64,000 nt of DNA from Hypholoma sublateritium FD-334 SS-4. Its lineage: Eukaryota; Basidiomycota; Agaricomycetes; Agaricales; Strophariaceae. The translations under genes and the position numbers were made by a program. Below are positions 1 to 12,164 of this stretch, one piece after another; positions within the stretch are counted from its first letter, which is position 1; each line of letters opens with the position of its first letter. The notes under the pieces are model-generated. The model saw nothing but the letters and a program-made list of their open reading frames with translations. It had not been told where the DNA came from and did no database searches. Location of the stretch: the NCBI GenBank assembly GCA_000827495.1, contig KN817548.1:139301-203300 (forward strand), written 5' to 3'.

Positions 1-877
1 CGTACCCGTTCTGGACACCGTGCACACCAACATATCGAACTTGGCTGATATCGTTCGACGTGGCCCGGCAGCTCAAACCCTATCTGGCGTCATTATCACG
101 AGTAAACGGTCTTGCGAGGCTTGGAGGAAGGCGTTGCAGCTGCTGCAGGCCGACCACGAGGGCAAATCGGTTTTAGGTTGGTGATGCCGCACATCGTCCT
201 CCAAGCACAAGTTTGAGCTCGGGCGCGTTAGCAAGCTGGGAATCGGTCCCTTTTTATGTCGTTGGGAAGGCTACTTCTGCAGCCCTGCAGGAAACATTTT
301 CCACTTTTGCACGTCTTGGAGTTGGGTCGCCAGACATCAGGGGAGAATCTACAGGCAGCGCTGTCAGCCTCGCCCCCTTGATTTTGAACGACCTCAAAGA
401 AAGGCCAGCAAATCTTTTGTATCTCACTGGTGATAAGAACCGGGATACCCTTCCTCGCTTGCTAGAGGACGGAGGAATGTCACTCCAGTTCTTGCAAGTG
501 TACGAAACTTGTGGATCACCTTCTTTCCCAGAAACACTATCTGCAGCTATCTCTTCATCTCCAGGTGCGTTAGTGAGCCGTATCGCTTCCTCTGGTACGT
601 TCTAATGATGCATTCAGTAAACAAACATTGGTGGGTAGTTTATTTTGCTCCATCGGTAGCAGCCTACGTCACTCCCACAATTCGAAAACACTTTCACCTC
701 GAGGGAACAATTCAATCCTCCTCGCCGCCTGTGTTGGTTCAAGCGAAGGTTGCGGCCATCGGACCAACTACAGACACTTTTTTGCGTAACGACCTACATA
801 TTCGTGTACATGCCATGGCTCAGAAACCGACGCCAGAGGAAATCGTGTCTGTAATTGTCAACGCCAAGGCAATCTGA
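1..877 (+). CDS. HEM4: Uroporphyrinogen-III synthase, 3' part
   Basis: Closes and isomerises hydroxymethylbilane to uroporphyrinogen III in cytosolic haem synthesis. The 5' end is outside the window. Three exons join in phase: up to 176, 232-564 and 618-877, with introns of 55 and 53 nt. Visible HemD-type stretches are VIITSKRS, then VPFYVVGKATSAAL, then NLLYLTGDKNRDTLP, and in the last exon VVYFAPSVAAYV followed by AAIGPTTDTFLRN and a PTPEEIV tail. These follow the two-lobed HemD order, with 'YLTGDKNRDTLP' at the start of the second lobe. Stop is TGA at 875-877. No frameshift is seen. The identification rests on recognised family motifs, not on a search. Confidence 0.88.
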
Positions 878-1724
878 TATACTCCAATCTTATAAATGAT
901 AATTAAAGAGTGCCATTCAGTGGAGGATTGCTCCCCAATATTTTAAAAGGCCCGGAACTTGTTGACTGGCTACGGGAGACTAAGTACGTTGGCCTAACGA
1001 AAAGGGTAGAAGTCATATATAGACTTGATATAGACGAGGATTTTATGCTGCAACATTGCCAGTGGGCCGTAATTAGTTGCAAGTGGGGGCCCTTTTCTGT
1101 GATAGGCAATTGCCAAGTACCAAATTTGTGGATGCAAACGATTGCTTGAGTCAAGCTTCGGCGCCTCTGGATCTGTGCGGTGGTCTGTGCGGCGGTCCGG
1201 GACGCGGGTCAATCAAGGGCAGTCCGCGGCGGCTTTGCGATCTAACCACCTCCTATTACAAACCTCAAGGCCGCCTGGCGATCTTGTGCATTTGGTCCAA
1301 TCTACTAAGGGAACTGCGAAAGTCTTCTACATTCAACCTCAGCCTCTTCAAGAACAAGCTGAAAAGGCAGGACTTGAAAAAACTGTGATCAAACTAAGTA
1401 CTTACACCCCACCTATCAAAGCACTGATACGTCGCAAGAACCCCAACTCTGGACTATGCCGCAGCAATCAAACCCGGTATGTGTATCGATTAAAATACGA
1501 CGATTGGATTGACCCGATTGTTGATTGAAATCTATGCTATGAAGAATATACCAGAACGAGGTGTATTTTCACGATTGAGGGAGCTACTACTACCTCAGGC
1601 CTCTGACTCCTGCAATGCCAGTGGGCAACCGAGAATATCCGATGCGCCTAACTTGTCTGTGACGGAGTACGTGTTTTCATCAGCGTGCTTGACCACAATT
1701 GGCTAATACTTGGTGTGCACTGAA
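878..1724. other. Intergenic stretch, no gene recognised
   Basis: Short open frames occur on both strands (for example plus strand 1142-1528), but none has a recognisable motif, a convincing start context or splice-consistent neighbours. The sequence could hold a decayed gene. I see nothing that can be named. Confidence 0.4.
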
Positions 1725-2116
1725 CTCACTAGAGCGCTGCCAACTTTACACCGTTCTTCGGCATTTTTCCAGGGTGCAAATGGTGTCGACAGCAGAGGGG
1801 GCCAATATTATATTATCCATGGGAACCAGATAGTTAATACTACGACTCCAATTCGTGAGGAGTACAATTCTGAGTGGTAATGAGACTAATTTTTTCTATA
1901 GAGGAATTTCTTGGGAATGATGAATCCGAACAGTCTCCTTCAGCGGTATGTCTTCATTGTTTGATAAATCCCACCTAATTTCCAATATATCGCCTGATCT
2001 AGGGCACTACTACTACAGAAACTTCCAGCCAATACCGGTCATCAGGGAGCGCCAATGCTGCCACAAACAGTGAGCATAGCTACACAATTCTGCAAGAACC
2101 TAGACCTTGGTCCTTA
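1725..2116 (+). CDS. Possible small exons of an unknown protein
   Basis: After an AG at 1771-1772 an open stretch reads GANGVDSRGGQYYIIHGNQ. It can be spliced across a 40-60 nt intron into EFLGNDESEQSPSA, then across another intron into a Thr/Ser-rich stretch near 2004-2070. The pattern of a glycine pair before an aromatic stretch and 'GNQ' resembles the N-terminal leaders of many mushroom hypothetical and NTPase proteins. There is no convincing start codon. It could be a separate decayed gene or extra 5' exons of the gene beginning at 2117. This is a weak call. Confidence 0.25.
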
Positions 2117-3605
2117 ATGACAACTTCTTATGCAGCGGACACTATGTTGGTAATTATCCAATGTAGCACACAAGAAAGCCCGAAAAAGCTGACTAGGCAC
2201 ATACAAATAGGCCCTGCCCTCGCTGCTTCAAACTCAGAGAAGTTGTGATATATACTACCGACACCTCGCGATAAAAGGTCGTGGTACTCCTCTATGGTTT
2301 CCAGGACCCAATCTTTCACTGTCTATTGAATATCGCAAAAACGGAGCTGATATAGGTGACGTGGGTCTTATCACATCGTCAGGAGGCTTTGACTTTTTGT
2401 TTAATATATCGCTACCTCCCGATCACCCCATACACGCTGGCCATGTCCCCGGAGATTTTGCCCCCCTGTGCCCCCCGATTCGAGCCATTGACATATTCAA
2501 GCAATTTGAATTCGGTGCAGATGCTTACCTTGTCAGTTCTTCGGTGAAAGAGGCCCATCACCCCGCTAATCAAGCAAACTTAATACGGTGCAATTCAATT
2601 CTTATTTATCACTCATTGAAATATTAATCGGGGATGATCAGCGGCCTAACATTTGAGACCAAAGATTCAGAAGGGGCTATTCTCACCATGCCTCAAGGCT
2701 CTCACTCCATTGATCTTCGCAATGTTAAGAACTTCAGGCAGTATCTTGCCCAAAATGCGGAGAGTTGGTATCAATATGTCAACAGTGATGAATGTGGACG
2801 AGAAGCAAACAATGGTGACCTGCGACTCGTAACAGGATGCGATAAAACGAAAGCGTGGGGGATGGCTACATTCTCACGTTCTTCGTCCGAGTCCATACAG
2901 CAAGTTCCATTTTGGCTGAACTTTAAACCTCACTTGGAGACATCGGGGCGTACTTACAAATGGGAAACTTCTGGCTCAATCGAGGGAAGAACAGGTCCTA
3001 GCGTTCACGAAATCGATGACTTGAGGTCTGCCAATGAACCGGGAGATGTTACCTTCATCAACCAGTGCCTGTTTATTCGGGCCATGTCCGTTTCACTTGC
3101 AGAGCATGTTTGGGAAAGGCTGGAAAAATCGAATTCTGGTGCAATTGACGCGAAAATTCCCACAGCATCCAACGTCAATGAAAACGCCCGAACAAGAAAC
3201 GTACACGCCAGAGGTTCCCAACTTTCTGCCAGTGATATGACTACAAATCTGGTGCGTGATGCTTGGCATTATTGCGCATACCTATTCTGAATTCATCGTA
3301 TTACTTCTATCATGTTAGTCATATCATCCAGCAACAGTGCTCAACGCGCATCTTTTGCAAGAGGTGGGGTTGAGTACTTATATTAGTTCTTGTGAAACAC
3401 ATTTCCGCTGAGAACTTTGATTTTTTCCAACTTCCAGTGCCCAGATACCCGAGTCGCTGTTACAGAGGATATAAATTGGATGTCAGTCTTGAATGAAGTA
3501 CGCAAACCTTTACCCAATTTAAATTTCAACTTCTATTCAAAGATTTACTATGTCTTTAGAATGATCATGTACTGCCTTCTAGTCAGCAGTTTCTTCAGCG
3601 TATAA
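2117..3605 (+). CDS. Mushroom-type hypothetical protein, five exons
   Basis: Exons 2117-2149, 2238-2587, 2642-3251, 3319-3363 and 3438-3605 join without breaking phase and give about 401 aa. I recognise the layout of a large agaricomycete family of unknown function: an N-terminal 'PLWFPGPN' segment, then IGDVGLITSSGGFDFLFNI, then NAESWYQYVN, the NGDLRLVTGCDKTKAWGMA core, GDVTFINQCLFIRA, and a C-terminal YHPATVLNAHLL plus AVTEDINWMSVL segment. No catalytic motif, signal peptide or membrane segment is seen. The last exon may really be longer, because a GT donor follows 'SVLNE' (near 3498). The caspase gene starts close downstream on the same strand. The first exon is tiny and is the least certain part. 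Confidence 0.65.
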
Positions 3606-3614
3606 TAAAGAACT

Positions 3615-6079
3615 ATGATATCTGTAAAGAAGAAGGTACTACTCATATATAATATCTATTTTAAATTCATTCAGGATTCACACAAATTATCCGATTATCT
3701 AGGCTTCGCGTACCTGACGCCAAAAGAAATAAATGTACCTAAGATAGCCTTTAGGACAACCGACACGGAATCTTGCCAAACCAGGTGAGTCGCTAAAGTA
3801 ATTTGTATTGATAATGGCCGATTTCATCGCAATTTCATCTTCCCTCTATCAGTCTTCACGCCCTTCTGATTGGCATAAACACCTACAATGACCATAAAAG
3901 CACAACGGGCACTCGAGGCAGTCTGGNTCTAACACCCGAAGCTCTTCATTTGCCGCAATTTTCAGATCTGTACGGTGCCGTCCCAGATGCAGAGAGGTTT
4001 CAGACGTATTTGCTGTCCACTCTTAAAATCGATCCAACCCACATCACATTACTTCTCAACGAACGCGCNACGCGCAAAAACATCATTGACGCGTTTCAAC
4101 AACTAGCGAATAACAACGACATAAAGCAAGGCGATTCTATCTTCATATTTTATGCCGGACACGGTGCTCAAGCGTTTCCACCGCAAATGATGCTCGATGT
4201 AGATGGATGCCCCGACCATGTTGAACTTCTCATTCCTTACGACTATGGCAAAGATCCTAAGAACCATCAAAATATGGGCATACCGGACTATACTTTGGCG
4301 GCTTTATTGGACAAGATCGCTAAGGTGAAAGGAGACAACATTGTATGTTGCGTGTCAGCTATCGCGCGCAAATCTAATATCCCAGCTTCATACAGACCAT
4401 CATCTTTGACTGCTGTCATTCGGCATCGGCTTTACGAGGAATGACTCCGACGAATACCCAAAATCCTGAATCCCAACCAATCACCCGATCTGGTCCAGAA
4501 CTTAAGTACCGAGTTCCCGACGAGCTGGATCATGACATATGGGGAGGGATGAGGGGGGCGGGTGTTCTTTACACTCTGAAGCATACGGGAACCAACCCAT
4601 ATGTGTTTTTTTCCGCCTGCAAATCGGACGAGTTGGCCAAGGAGCAATCGAAACAGGGATACTTTACGCGCGCTTTGCTCGAGCTTCTGGAGAACCTCGG
4701 ACCTAACGTCATCTCCTGCTCTGAAATTATCACTCGCCTACAGAAGAAAATCAATGGGTAAACGATTTCAATAGAATCCATTGTGTGACATTTGCTAAGT
4801 ATGATCTGCTATTCATTTTTCTTCCAGGCAAAACCCCCAATGCAAAGGACTTCATTCTGAAAATCGGCCGATTTTCCAAGGCTATTCGTCGCCGTTTACG
4901 AAGAAATTCTTCAAGTTGATTGATAAAGAAAACACTTTGACGTTGATGGGCGGAGACGTCCATGGGTTTTGCGAAGGCGACCAACTGGCTGTTTACAAGA
5001 ACAATTCGAACGACCACAAGGAGGCCTCGATTGCGACCGTTGAGATAACGAAGGTCTTCCGTGCTACTGCAAACCTTAAATTGGTGTCCAATTCCGGCTT
5101 CACATTTTCCCTCGGCACTTACCCTAAGGCTGCTGCTGCATTACTAAAAAATGTGTCGAAAGGATACTTGAAGGTTTACGTAGGTCCAAATGACCTCACC
5201 CTCGTACCTCGCCTCAAAGCATTGACCTTATGCACTTTAACGGATGCTTACAGTGCCCATATCGCTATTTCAGTCGATGCTACAGAGAAACAGCTCCGCT
5301 TTGATGTCGTGGACCAAGATTTACTCGGCAAAAAGCCCAACCTCGCCTTCAAACCACGTTTTATTCCCGACACCGACGAAGACCTCGCGCACGTCATGAA
5401 GGGTCTTGCTCACTACTACTATCACCTAAAACGGACAAGCGCCTCCCTAAACGATGTGATTAAGAAGGTGTCTGTCTCATTCTTCGAAGTGAGGGATACT
5501 AGTTGTGGGCATCCACGGGTCGTCAGAGTGGATGGCGCTCGCAATCTGTGTGAGAAAGATGTGATCGATATTGAGGTGATAGAAGACAGCGAGGCAATCT
5601 ACGGTTTCGAAGTGACCAACAATACCGATCACGACGAAATCCTTTTTCCCGTCCTTTTCTACTTCGATAACACCGACTTTACAATTTGTGAGTCGATTAC
5701 TCACGTTGCACCTATATGGCGCGTCTGAAACCCTTGTTATCTAGCAAAAAGCTACCCGCATACTGTGATAGGGGAGAAGATGGAATCGTCTTGGCCTGCA
5801 AGAGGACACTCTCTAACCATAGGTTACGGAGTCGGCGCAGGGTCAACTGTGCATCCCTTTGGCTTCTATGTGGGAGAAGACCACAAAATGGAAGCTGGCT
5901 TCTTCAAGCTCTTTTTATTTGAAAAACCAGTGGATTTGGAAAATGTCGTACAGGAGGAACCGATATTCTCGAGAAATCGAAGGATGCGACAGGAAGCTCC
6001 AGCGTCCCATAAAGCTGCAGCTGAAGTCTCACTCCGTTGGGGATCAATTACTCTGGCGGCGATTCAACGAAAAGGTTAG
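3615..6079 (+). CDS. Caspase-domain (C14) protein, copy A
   Basis: Predicted cysteine peptidase of the caspase/metacaspase clan with a fungal C-terminal extension. Supported exons: 3675-3784, 3853-4342, 4396-4757, 4828-5687 and 5745-6079. A possible first exon 3615-3623 would give the start ATG. The p20-like region begins LHALLIGINTYN. Catalytic His lies in FYAGHGAQ, catalytic Cys in IFDCCHSAS just after the third intron, and the p10-like part ends near TRLQKKING. The C-terminal half holds VHGFCEGDQLAVY, a central region ending FPVLFYFDNTDF, and a final LTIGYGVGAGS then GFFKLFLFEKPVDL module. Two ambiguous bases (3927, 4069) fall in the coding region. It may take part in regulated cell death or self-recognition, but that is inferred only from the fold. 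Confidence 0.8.
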
Positions 6080-6513
6080 CCTTTGGGCACGAGTCGTCTT
6101 CCATCAATGTGTACAGTAGCATTATAGTAGTTTGAAGATTGTTTGAAGAGCTGGTTTCTTCAAGGTCTCTTGCAAGTTCATCCAAGTACACCATTCTATA
6201 CATTTTCGTTTAGTACTGTGTTAGATGATCTTGGATATTTAACGGCCCCTCGAGCCTGCTTGACATAGAATAACCTAATGACCCATCTTGTGCCGACAGG
6301 CTACACTTGCACCTCGGAAAAATGCGGACGAAGCCTGAGGGTAGTGCGAAATTGAGGAAATTGGGGCCTTTATCATGTCTATAACTTTATGACCCCCGAC
6401 TCTATGAAGCGGCAAAATCTCCCCGATAACTCAACTAGAAAGGTGCAACACAATTTATAAAAATACAAATGTACTGTTGATACAGTCTACCCTACAATAA
6501 ACAAAGAATGTGT
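6080..6513. other. Intergenic; duplicated 3' flank of caspase copy A
   Basis: The first roughly 100 bases after the stop align with the 3' flank of copy E (minus strand, about 63582 down to 63490), including the 'gagctggtttcttcaa' stretch. The duplication therefore extended beyond the coding region. The rest shows no gene. Confidence 0.5.
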
Positions 6514-8103
6514 TCAGTCTTCTAATTCATCTTCCTCCTCTTCCTCCGGTTCATCGCGTCCTTGCGCTGATGAACCGGTCAAGTCGTTCTCCACGATCCC
6601 AACGGCCATCTCCAGAGCAGCCTTGGACATTTTGGGCATCGCACCAGGTCGTAAAAGAGGGTGGTGTGCGGGATCTAACTCTTCCTCTTCCTCTTCTTCC
6701 TCTTTTAGATCATCTGCCGAGCCTTCTGCATCAGCCTCGCTGTCATGTTCACCGCTTTCTTTGTCGCCGACATCTTCATCAGAGGTATTCCCATCCGTGG
6801 ACTGTTCTGACCCATCCAGGTCGGAGACACTCGCTGAAAAATCATCGTCCTCAGAATCCGACCCCTCCATCAAAGTCCTGATCGTCAAAGGACCTGAGTT
6901 GACCGCTTTCATTTTCACATCCTTGCTATCCTCTTCCGGCAGCGCGCCGGGCGCCCGCCCGAACAGATGCCGATGGCTCCGCACCCATTCATTGATCCCC
7001 TCGCGCTCCTTCGCGTCGACCATCCCGAACTCCGTCTCCTCACCCATCTCCTCATCTTCCGCCGGTCCCTCGCCCGGCGGCGCGCCCCGGCGCGTGAGGA
7101 TGACGGTGCACGTCCGCCCGCTACCGATGATGCGCAGGCCGTCTGCGGCGCCGCGCAGGTCCTCCACGGGCCAGAACTCGCACGGCTTGCTCTCGCCCCA
7201 GAGCACGCCCTCCCGCGTGAACCACAGGCTGCCGGCCTTGGCCGCGCGGTACGCCTCGACGCCCGGGATCCCGTCGGGGCTCGCGCTTTTCCCGGTGCCC
7301 GCGCACACGCTCCTGAACACGGCCGTGGAGGGTGCGATGGCGGGGACATGGAGGTGCGCGAGGAAGTCGTGCAGGAAGGGGAGCGTCTCGGTGGCCTTCG
7401 GGGAGACGTTCACGGCGGGCTCCGAGGGGTCGATGTACGACGTTGTTGTGAGTGGCGCGGATGTCGTCGCATCGACGCCGAATATGACCTGCTGGTTCTC
7501 CGGGGTGGTGCCGGGCGTGGCCTTGCCTTTTTCCGGTATATCGGAGGAGAGAAGGACGACGGTCCAGTGTGCTTTTGATTTTCCGCGCGTTGGGACGATG
7601 AACGCGCGTCGAATTGACGCAAGGGGTACGGTGGCTTCGATCGCACGCGACGAAGTGTTCGTTAAGGTGATTGTAGTCGTGGTGATAGTGATATCAACCT
7701 TTTTACGCACCGGTGAGGTGGTAGATAGTGCATGAAGGGTAAACAGGGGTTTGCCAGTAGGTATGTCATTGGGGCCGCTGGGAGCACTAGGCGGTGGCGA
7801 TAGTCGCACGCGTTTTGGGAGCTGGGAGCCGTCCAGCGGCTCGTCTTCTCTAGACCGTTTCTTTTCAGAGTTGGTAGGCTGAAGGGTCGACAGAACCTTC
7901 TTCGTGGCGGCTTGCTTTTCAAGCCACTGTTCCTGGATGCTCGTCGGCGCATCGGCAGCGTGCTCGCCTCCAGCGAGTAATCGTACAAGGTTCTCAAGCA
8001 TGATCTCGTTAGCCGGAGTTGTACAGAGACTCCGTATTTTTTGCGCTATCTCTGCAGGAAGAGAGGGTATGATTGCGCGCAGATACATTGAATCGGATGC
8101 CAT
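6514..8103 (-). CDS. RTT106: Rtt106-type histone chaperone
   Basis: Single-exon gene of 529 aa. The family binds H3-H4 through tandem PH-like domains and acts in replication-coupled nucleosome assembly and heterochromatin. An N-terminal helical segment (residues 1-80) is followed by KR-rich residues around SEKKRSRED. The double PH region comes next, with conserved-looking PLFTLHALSTTSPVRKKVDITI, 'VPLASIRRAFIVP', then AAKAGSLWFTREGVLWGESKP and FGMVDAKEREGINEWV. The last roughly 150 residues are strongly acidic (several E/D runs), the usual histone-chaperone tail. The start at 8103 (MASDSMYL) is preferred over an in-frame ATG 18 codons upstream because it gives the usual family N-terminus. Paralogous families such as the FACT subunit Pob3 share the fold, so the exact orthology is inferred. 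Confidence 0.8.
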   Translation of the reverse strand: MASDSMYLRAIIPSLPAEIAQKIRSLCTTPANEIMLENLVRLLAGGEHAADAPTSIQEQWLEKQAATKKVLSTLQPTNSEKKRSREDEPLDGSQLPKRVRLSPPPSAPSGPNDIPTGKPLFTLHALSTTSPVRKKVDITITTTTITLTNTSSRAIEATVPLASIRRAFIVPTRGKSKAHWTVVLLSSDIPEKGKATPGTTPENQQVIFGVDATTSAPLTTTSYIDPSEPAVNVSPKATETLPFLHDFLAHLHVPAIAPSTAVFRSVCAGTGKSASPDGIPGVEAYRAAKAGSLWFTREGVLWGESKPCEFWPVEDLRGAADGLRIIGSGRTCTVILTRRGAPPGEGPAEDEEMGEETEFGMVDAKEREGINEWVRSHRHLFGRAPGALPEEDSKDVKMKAVNSGPLTIRTLMEGSDSEDDDFSASVSDLDGSEQSTDGNTSDEDVGDKESGEHDSEADAEGSADDLKEEEEEEEELDPAHHPLLRPGAMPKMSKAALEMAVGIVENDLTGSSAQGRDEPEEEEEDELED

Positions 8104-9461
8104 TGTGAAGACCAGGTTGAATCTATAGTAGCAAGCGCGTCGCGCCTTCAGTGACATCCGAGCGGTCTGGAATTTTTTTCCTCACATGAATAGAAAGGTT
8201 GGTGGGCTCTTCCCTGAAATGTTGGATTTCGCCCTCGACGCGACCGCAAGTGGGACAAGACAAACGGGTGCTGGCGGCGCATACTGAGCGTTCGTAAGCC
8301 GCCTCCGATTTTACCACGGTGGCCCACAGTGCTGGCCGGCTCGTTTTGTTCGCAGTCACCCTTCGTTTGCCTGCATTCCGTCATATCTCGTTTCCCAAAT
8401 ACTGATATCGGCCCTTGTGTACAGGCATGGCACAGCCGATTAAAACCCGGACTCAGATCGTGGCGAAAATCAACGAGAAACTTGGAAGAAACGGCTGACT
8501 GGGAAAAACAACTGGGAAATTCCAAAATTATGTGCTGGGAAACAATTGGGGAAAGCACGAGTACTTTCGATAACTGGGACCTCAAAGCTACCATGCTAGA
8601 CCATCCAAAGCTGCCATACGGGGTGCGTATAACTTATTTGCGTTCTGAGATTTATCTTGCGCACCAACCATCTTTTTCCTACAACTGTCTGGCTCCTTGA
8701 TGGCCCTGGCGTCCAATGAACAGTCAGATGAACGTCCGTGATAAATTGTAGTCTTATCTGGTCTAAAAAGAAGAAGATTTCACTGGCCATCTGACTTATG
8801 CACCGCTCTGCACACCCATACGATATCATACGATGCTTTGTCCACAACCGAAAATACGGTGGCTAAGCATCATCCCGTCAACGACTGATGATACGAATTA
8901 TTTGCAGAATCGCCAAGATGCAGATGGCCTCCCCTCTTCTAAATCTGTTCCTCCGCAGAACGGTGTTCTATCAACGCTTTTACGCCCCCTATTCTAGGGA
9001 GGATATGTATGCTACACCTGCGATGGAGGGTTTCCTGGGATACTGCACTGCGAACGAGCTCATTCATTCGGTATCAAGAGCCAGGGATTCTCGCTGGCGC
9101 TAGGTCTTAGCCGGGCTGCAAGAGGTGGCTCTATACTTGGCCTGATTATTCTCAAGTTGCGAATCGATTATCACACCTGTTGCAGAATCAATTTAGCTTT
9201 ATTGGCTCCGAACGCCTCCCGCCCTTCGGGGAAATTTTTCTATCCCAAAACGTCTCTCAGCTTATGGCATCGAGGTACTGCCGTTCATATATGAACGCTG
9301 AATTTTCTCACTGAATTTACTTTGTATTGTAGCGGATGCCCAGTACCGCATGTGACCATCAGCCCACTGACAGAAGCGGGATATTTTTCTCCTTGCGTTA
9401 ATATTTCTAGAGGTATAACATCTGCGACGTACGGCCTGCGTGCTCATCAGGAGTACACCCA
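8104..9461. other. Intergenic, no gene recognised
   Basis: About 1.36 kb between a minus-strand and a plus-strand gene. Open frames on both strands are short and lack family motifs. Near 9070 a 'tatcaagagccag' stretch resembles the TATA-proximal 'tataagagccag' of amidohydrolase copies 2 and 3, but it lies about 390 bp from the copy-1 start, so its role is unclear. Confidence 0.4.
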
Positions 9462-11076
9462 ATGTTTTCTGTGTCGAAAACAGCTCTCGCTTTCGTTGTT
9501 CTGTCCCTTGCCTCGAATTCTCTCGGAAGAAAATGGAGAGATACTGGCGGCTTCATCGTCTTCGAGGAAGCTTGGACGATCCCCGCTCTTTTAAACCAGA
9601 CAAGGTAAGCGATATGATTTCTTTCTATGTCATTGGTATCAGCTCCCATCACTCTGACTGGTGCACATTTGTATGACAGTGCCACAACCGCTGCCCTCGG
9701 TACGATTTACTTCCAGCCGTGTCAGCAGAGGAAGCGCTGAAATATCTTATAGGAGGAACTCCAGCGGAACTCCAGGCCAATCTTCTCGATATTCACAATC
9801 AACGCCTTCAAGGCATGAACGAAAACAACGTGGATTTTGCAAGTTCCCGTGCTTGGGCGTATCGATGTAACTTGACTGGTTCCTCTTTGTATTCAACAGA
9901 TGGTCCTTTCTTGTACACAGCCGTGTATCCAGGGAATTGCAGACCCAGATACCGCAGCGGCGATGGCGATAACGGTAAATAACCAGTTGGCTGCGGACAT
10001 CGCCAACAACACCGAGCGGTTTGGCGGATTTGCGTCGCTGGCCATGCATAACGCCACGGTCGCCGCTGCGGAATTAACGCGCGCCGTCACGGAGTTGGGC
10101 TTCCTAGGTGGGGTTTCTTGAATGTTAAATTATCCTATTTGTGAAGGAATGATAACAGGCGTTCTTCTCAACGACTATCAGCAATCTGGAGCGGATGGTC
10201 GTGAGTAGACTTGCATCCGCTCCTATGACCAATCCTATCATAACTTTGATTTACAGTGACACCCCTGTACTATGATCAACCAGAATACGATATATTCTGG
10301 CAAACGCTTTCGAACCTGAACGTTCCATTATATCTGCACCCTCGCACGGATGTACCGGAGATTTTGAACTTCCAGTACTCTCATGCCAAGTTTCTCATTG
10401 GTCCTGCACAACAGTTTGCAGCTACTTTATCTGGACATGTCCTCGGGTTTGTTTCTCGGAAATTGCCATCTGTTCAATATTTTTTGCTAATCAATAGTTA
10501 TTGCAGAATATGTGTCAACGGCGTCTTCGAGTAAGTGATTAGGTTCAGATTATCAACATAGTTGCTCAATTAATGAACTTCCAGTCGCTTCCCAAATGCA
10601 AAACTCATCGTAGGCCATCTTGGAGAGCGCATTCCGTCAGATCTCAGTCGAATCGACAACCGTACGGCATAATTTGTTCTCAAAATATTTGCTACAGCTA
10701 CATACTGACCTTCTCGGTAATTTTAGAATTGTTGCGTCAACTTACCCTGGGTATGCCCATGTTAAAAAATGTGACCACATACTGGCACGAGAACATCTTT
10801 GAGACCTCGTCCGGTAACTTTGCGACGGACCTCCTGAAATTCCACATTGGACAAATTGGCCTCGACCGCATCATGTACTCAATTGATTATCCATTTGTGC
10901 GTGCTATTCCCCATCCCTCCGAGTCGATCAGCGCAGCTTAACGATACACAAAGGTCAATATGCCAGAGGGGACGGTTTGGATTGATACGCTGCTGCCGGA
11001 TGGCGTGTTGAATCCTGCAGAATTCGACTCTTTCTCACGCGGCCTTGCTATTAAGATTCTTCGTCTTAACGATTAG
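9462..11076 (+). CDS. Secreted amidohydrolase-2 family protein, copy 1
   Basis: Ten exons (9462-9604, 9680-9699, 9753-9838, 9900-10107, 10159-10200, 10257-10446, 10507-10530, 10585-10661, 10727-10896, 10954-11076) give about 360 aa. The fold matches the amidohydrolase-2 / 2,3-dihydroxybenzoate and gamma-resorcylate decarboxylase group. Expected metal-site residues are in place: Glu in FEEAW, His in LYLHPRTD, His in VGHLGERIP and Asp in SIDYPF. Also seen are 'GGFASLAMHN', VLLNDYQQSG and ETSSGNFATDLLKFH. The N-terminus MFSVSKTALAFVVLSLASNS looks like a signal peptide, which is unusual for this normally cytosolic group. Intron 9839-9899 has a GC donor. A non-oxidative decarboxylase on a phenolic acid is likely; substrate unknown. 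Confidence 0.82.
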
Positions 11077-12111
11077 CATCATTTACATTGGCATTGGTGA
11101 ATGGCACCTCGAGATCGAGCATATTAGGCTGAGTAGATTTTCTACAGCGCAATTATAGTGTTACTTTTTATTTGAACTTCTGTCCAGGAAGTTTTTGGGA
11201 ACGTTGAGAAATGAGTTTTTGTCCACACACGACGGTAATCTTGCCGCAAGGCGCCGGGGCAACACCGGCGATAACCGGCATGTCCGTTCGGTTATATTTT
11301 CCCGCGCACGGCGCACAGCCGGTTTGTTGAATGTTCATGTTCAACACCACTGCCCAACTTCTTGAACTTGTTTAAACGCTGCCGCCGCGGTAAGGGTTCG
11401 GCCGTGATCATCTTGTGCTTACGGTGTTGCCTCATCGCCCAACAAGTGCCGGAAGGCTCTTTTTTCCCCAAAAACTGCCACGAAGCCTTGATGATCCCTC
11501 GGATCGCCAAAAATACTAGGTTTCTCTTCGTCAAGGACTTGCCAGCGGAAGAGTATGTCATCTCAGTTTATGGACCAACACGGCGTGTGAACCTATTGTC
11601 GATGACTGGGAACTCAACGCATTTCATGGGAAGGAATTCAATGACTTTGACTGCCTTTGGACGTACTCTCCAGTTGTGCCCTTCGTCAACAAAGATATAT
11701 CCACGACTTTTCCATCATCAGCCGCTCACTGTCGTCATATGCAAGTCGTATATTGACAGTTTTCTCTGTCGGAACGTTGCCGGATCTCTCTATTCGCGTC
11801 TCTGAACCACAGGAGTTACAACTGGAAATCGGTCCGACACTATGCGGGCAGCTCGAGTCGTCTTGTAAAGCAAGGTTTAATATTTCGCTACCTAAACCGT
11901 GCTATTGGAATGACTAAAGAGACACATACCTCGCCCAGATTCTAGCCTGTCTGTGAATGTGCTCACTGTCTGCCTTCATAGCTCCACTTGTACAGTCATC
12001 CGGGTTGACTTGATTTTGACTTGAACGTGTTGCTGATCCACTTCAAGTATTAATGACATGCACCTTGGGATGGAACCGACTCTATGGGTCCCCGTCACGC
12101 GAATCTTTTGG
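11077..12111 (+). pseudogene. Remnant of a duplicated unknown gene plus spacer
   Basis: From about 11200 to 11900 the sequence aligns with 15640-16200 upstream of amidohydrolase copy 3. A piece reads LPAEEYVI at about 11540, and further conserved codons continue in other frames (HGKEF, then DCLW), so the frame is broken here. The counterpart near 15860 keeps LPAEEYVIPASGPDDW and HGKEFGGLDCLW in one frame. I do not recognise the parent protein. The block is best read as a decayed companion gene carried along when the amidohydrolase unit was duplicated. Confidence 0.5.
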
Positions 12112-12119
12112 TATAAGAG
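12112..12119 (+). promoter_or_regulatory. TATA box of amidohydrolase copy 2
   Basis: tataagag lies 53 bases before the ATG at 12165. Copy 3 has the same octamer at the same distance, and both share an upstream 'gtcacgcgaat' stretch. Conserved spacing and flank support a core promoter. Confidence 0.6.
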
Positions 12120-12164
12120 CCAGAAAAATTGGGCATCTATGTCAAGTTGTATCTGGAAAGGTCA

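Noticed and set aside
6623..7735. 370-codon plus-strand frame over the Rtt106-type gene
   Set aside because: Ser-rich shadow of the acidic tail and PH region; no family motif.
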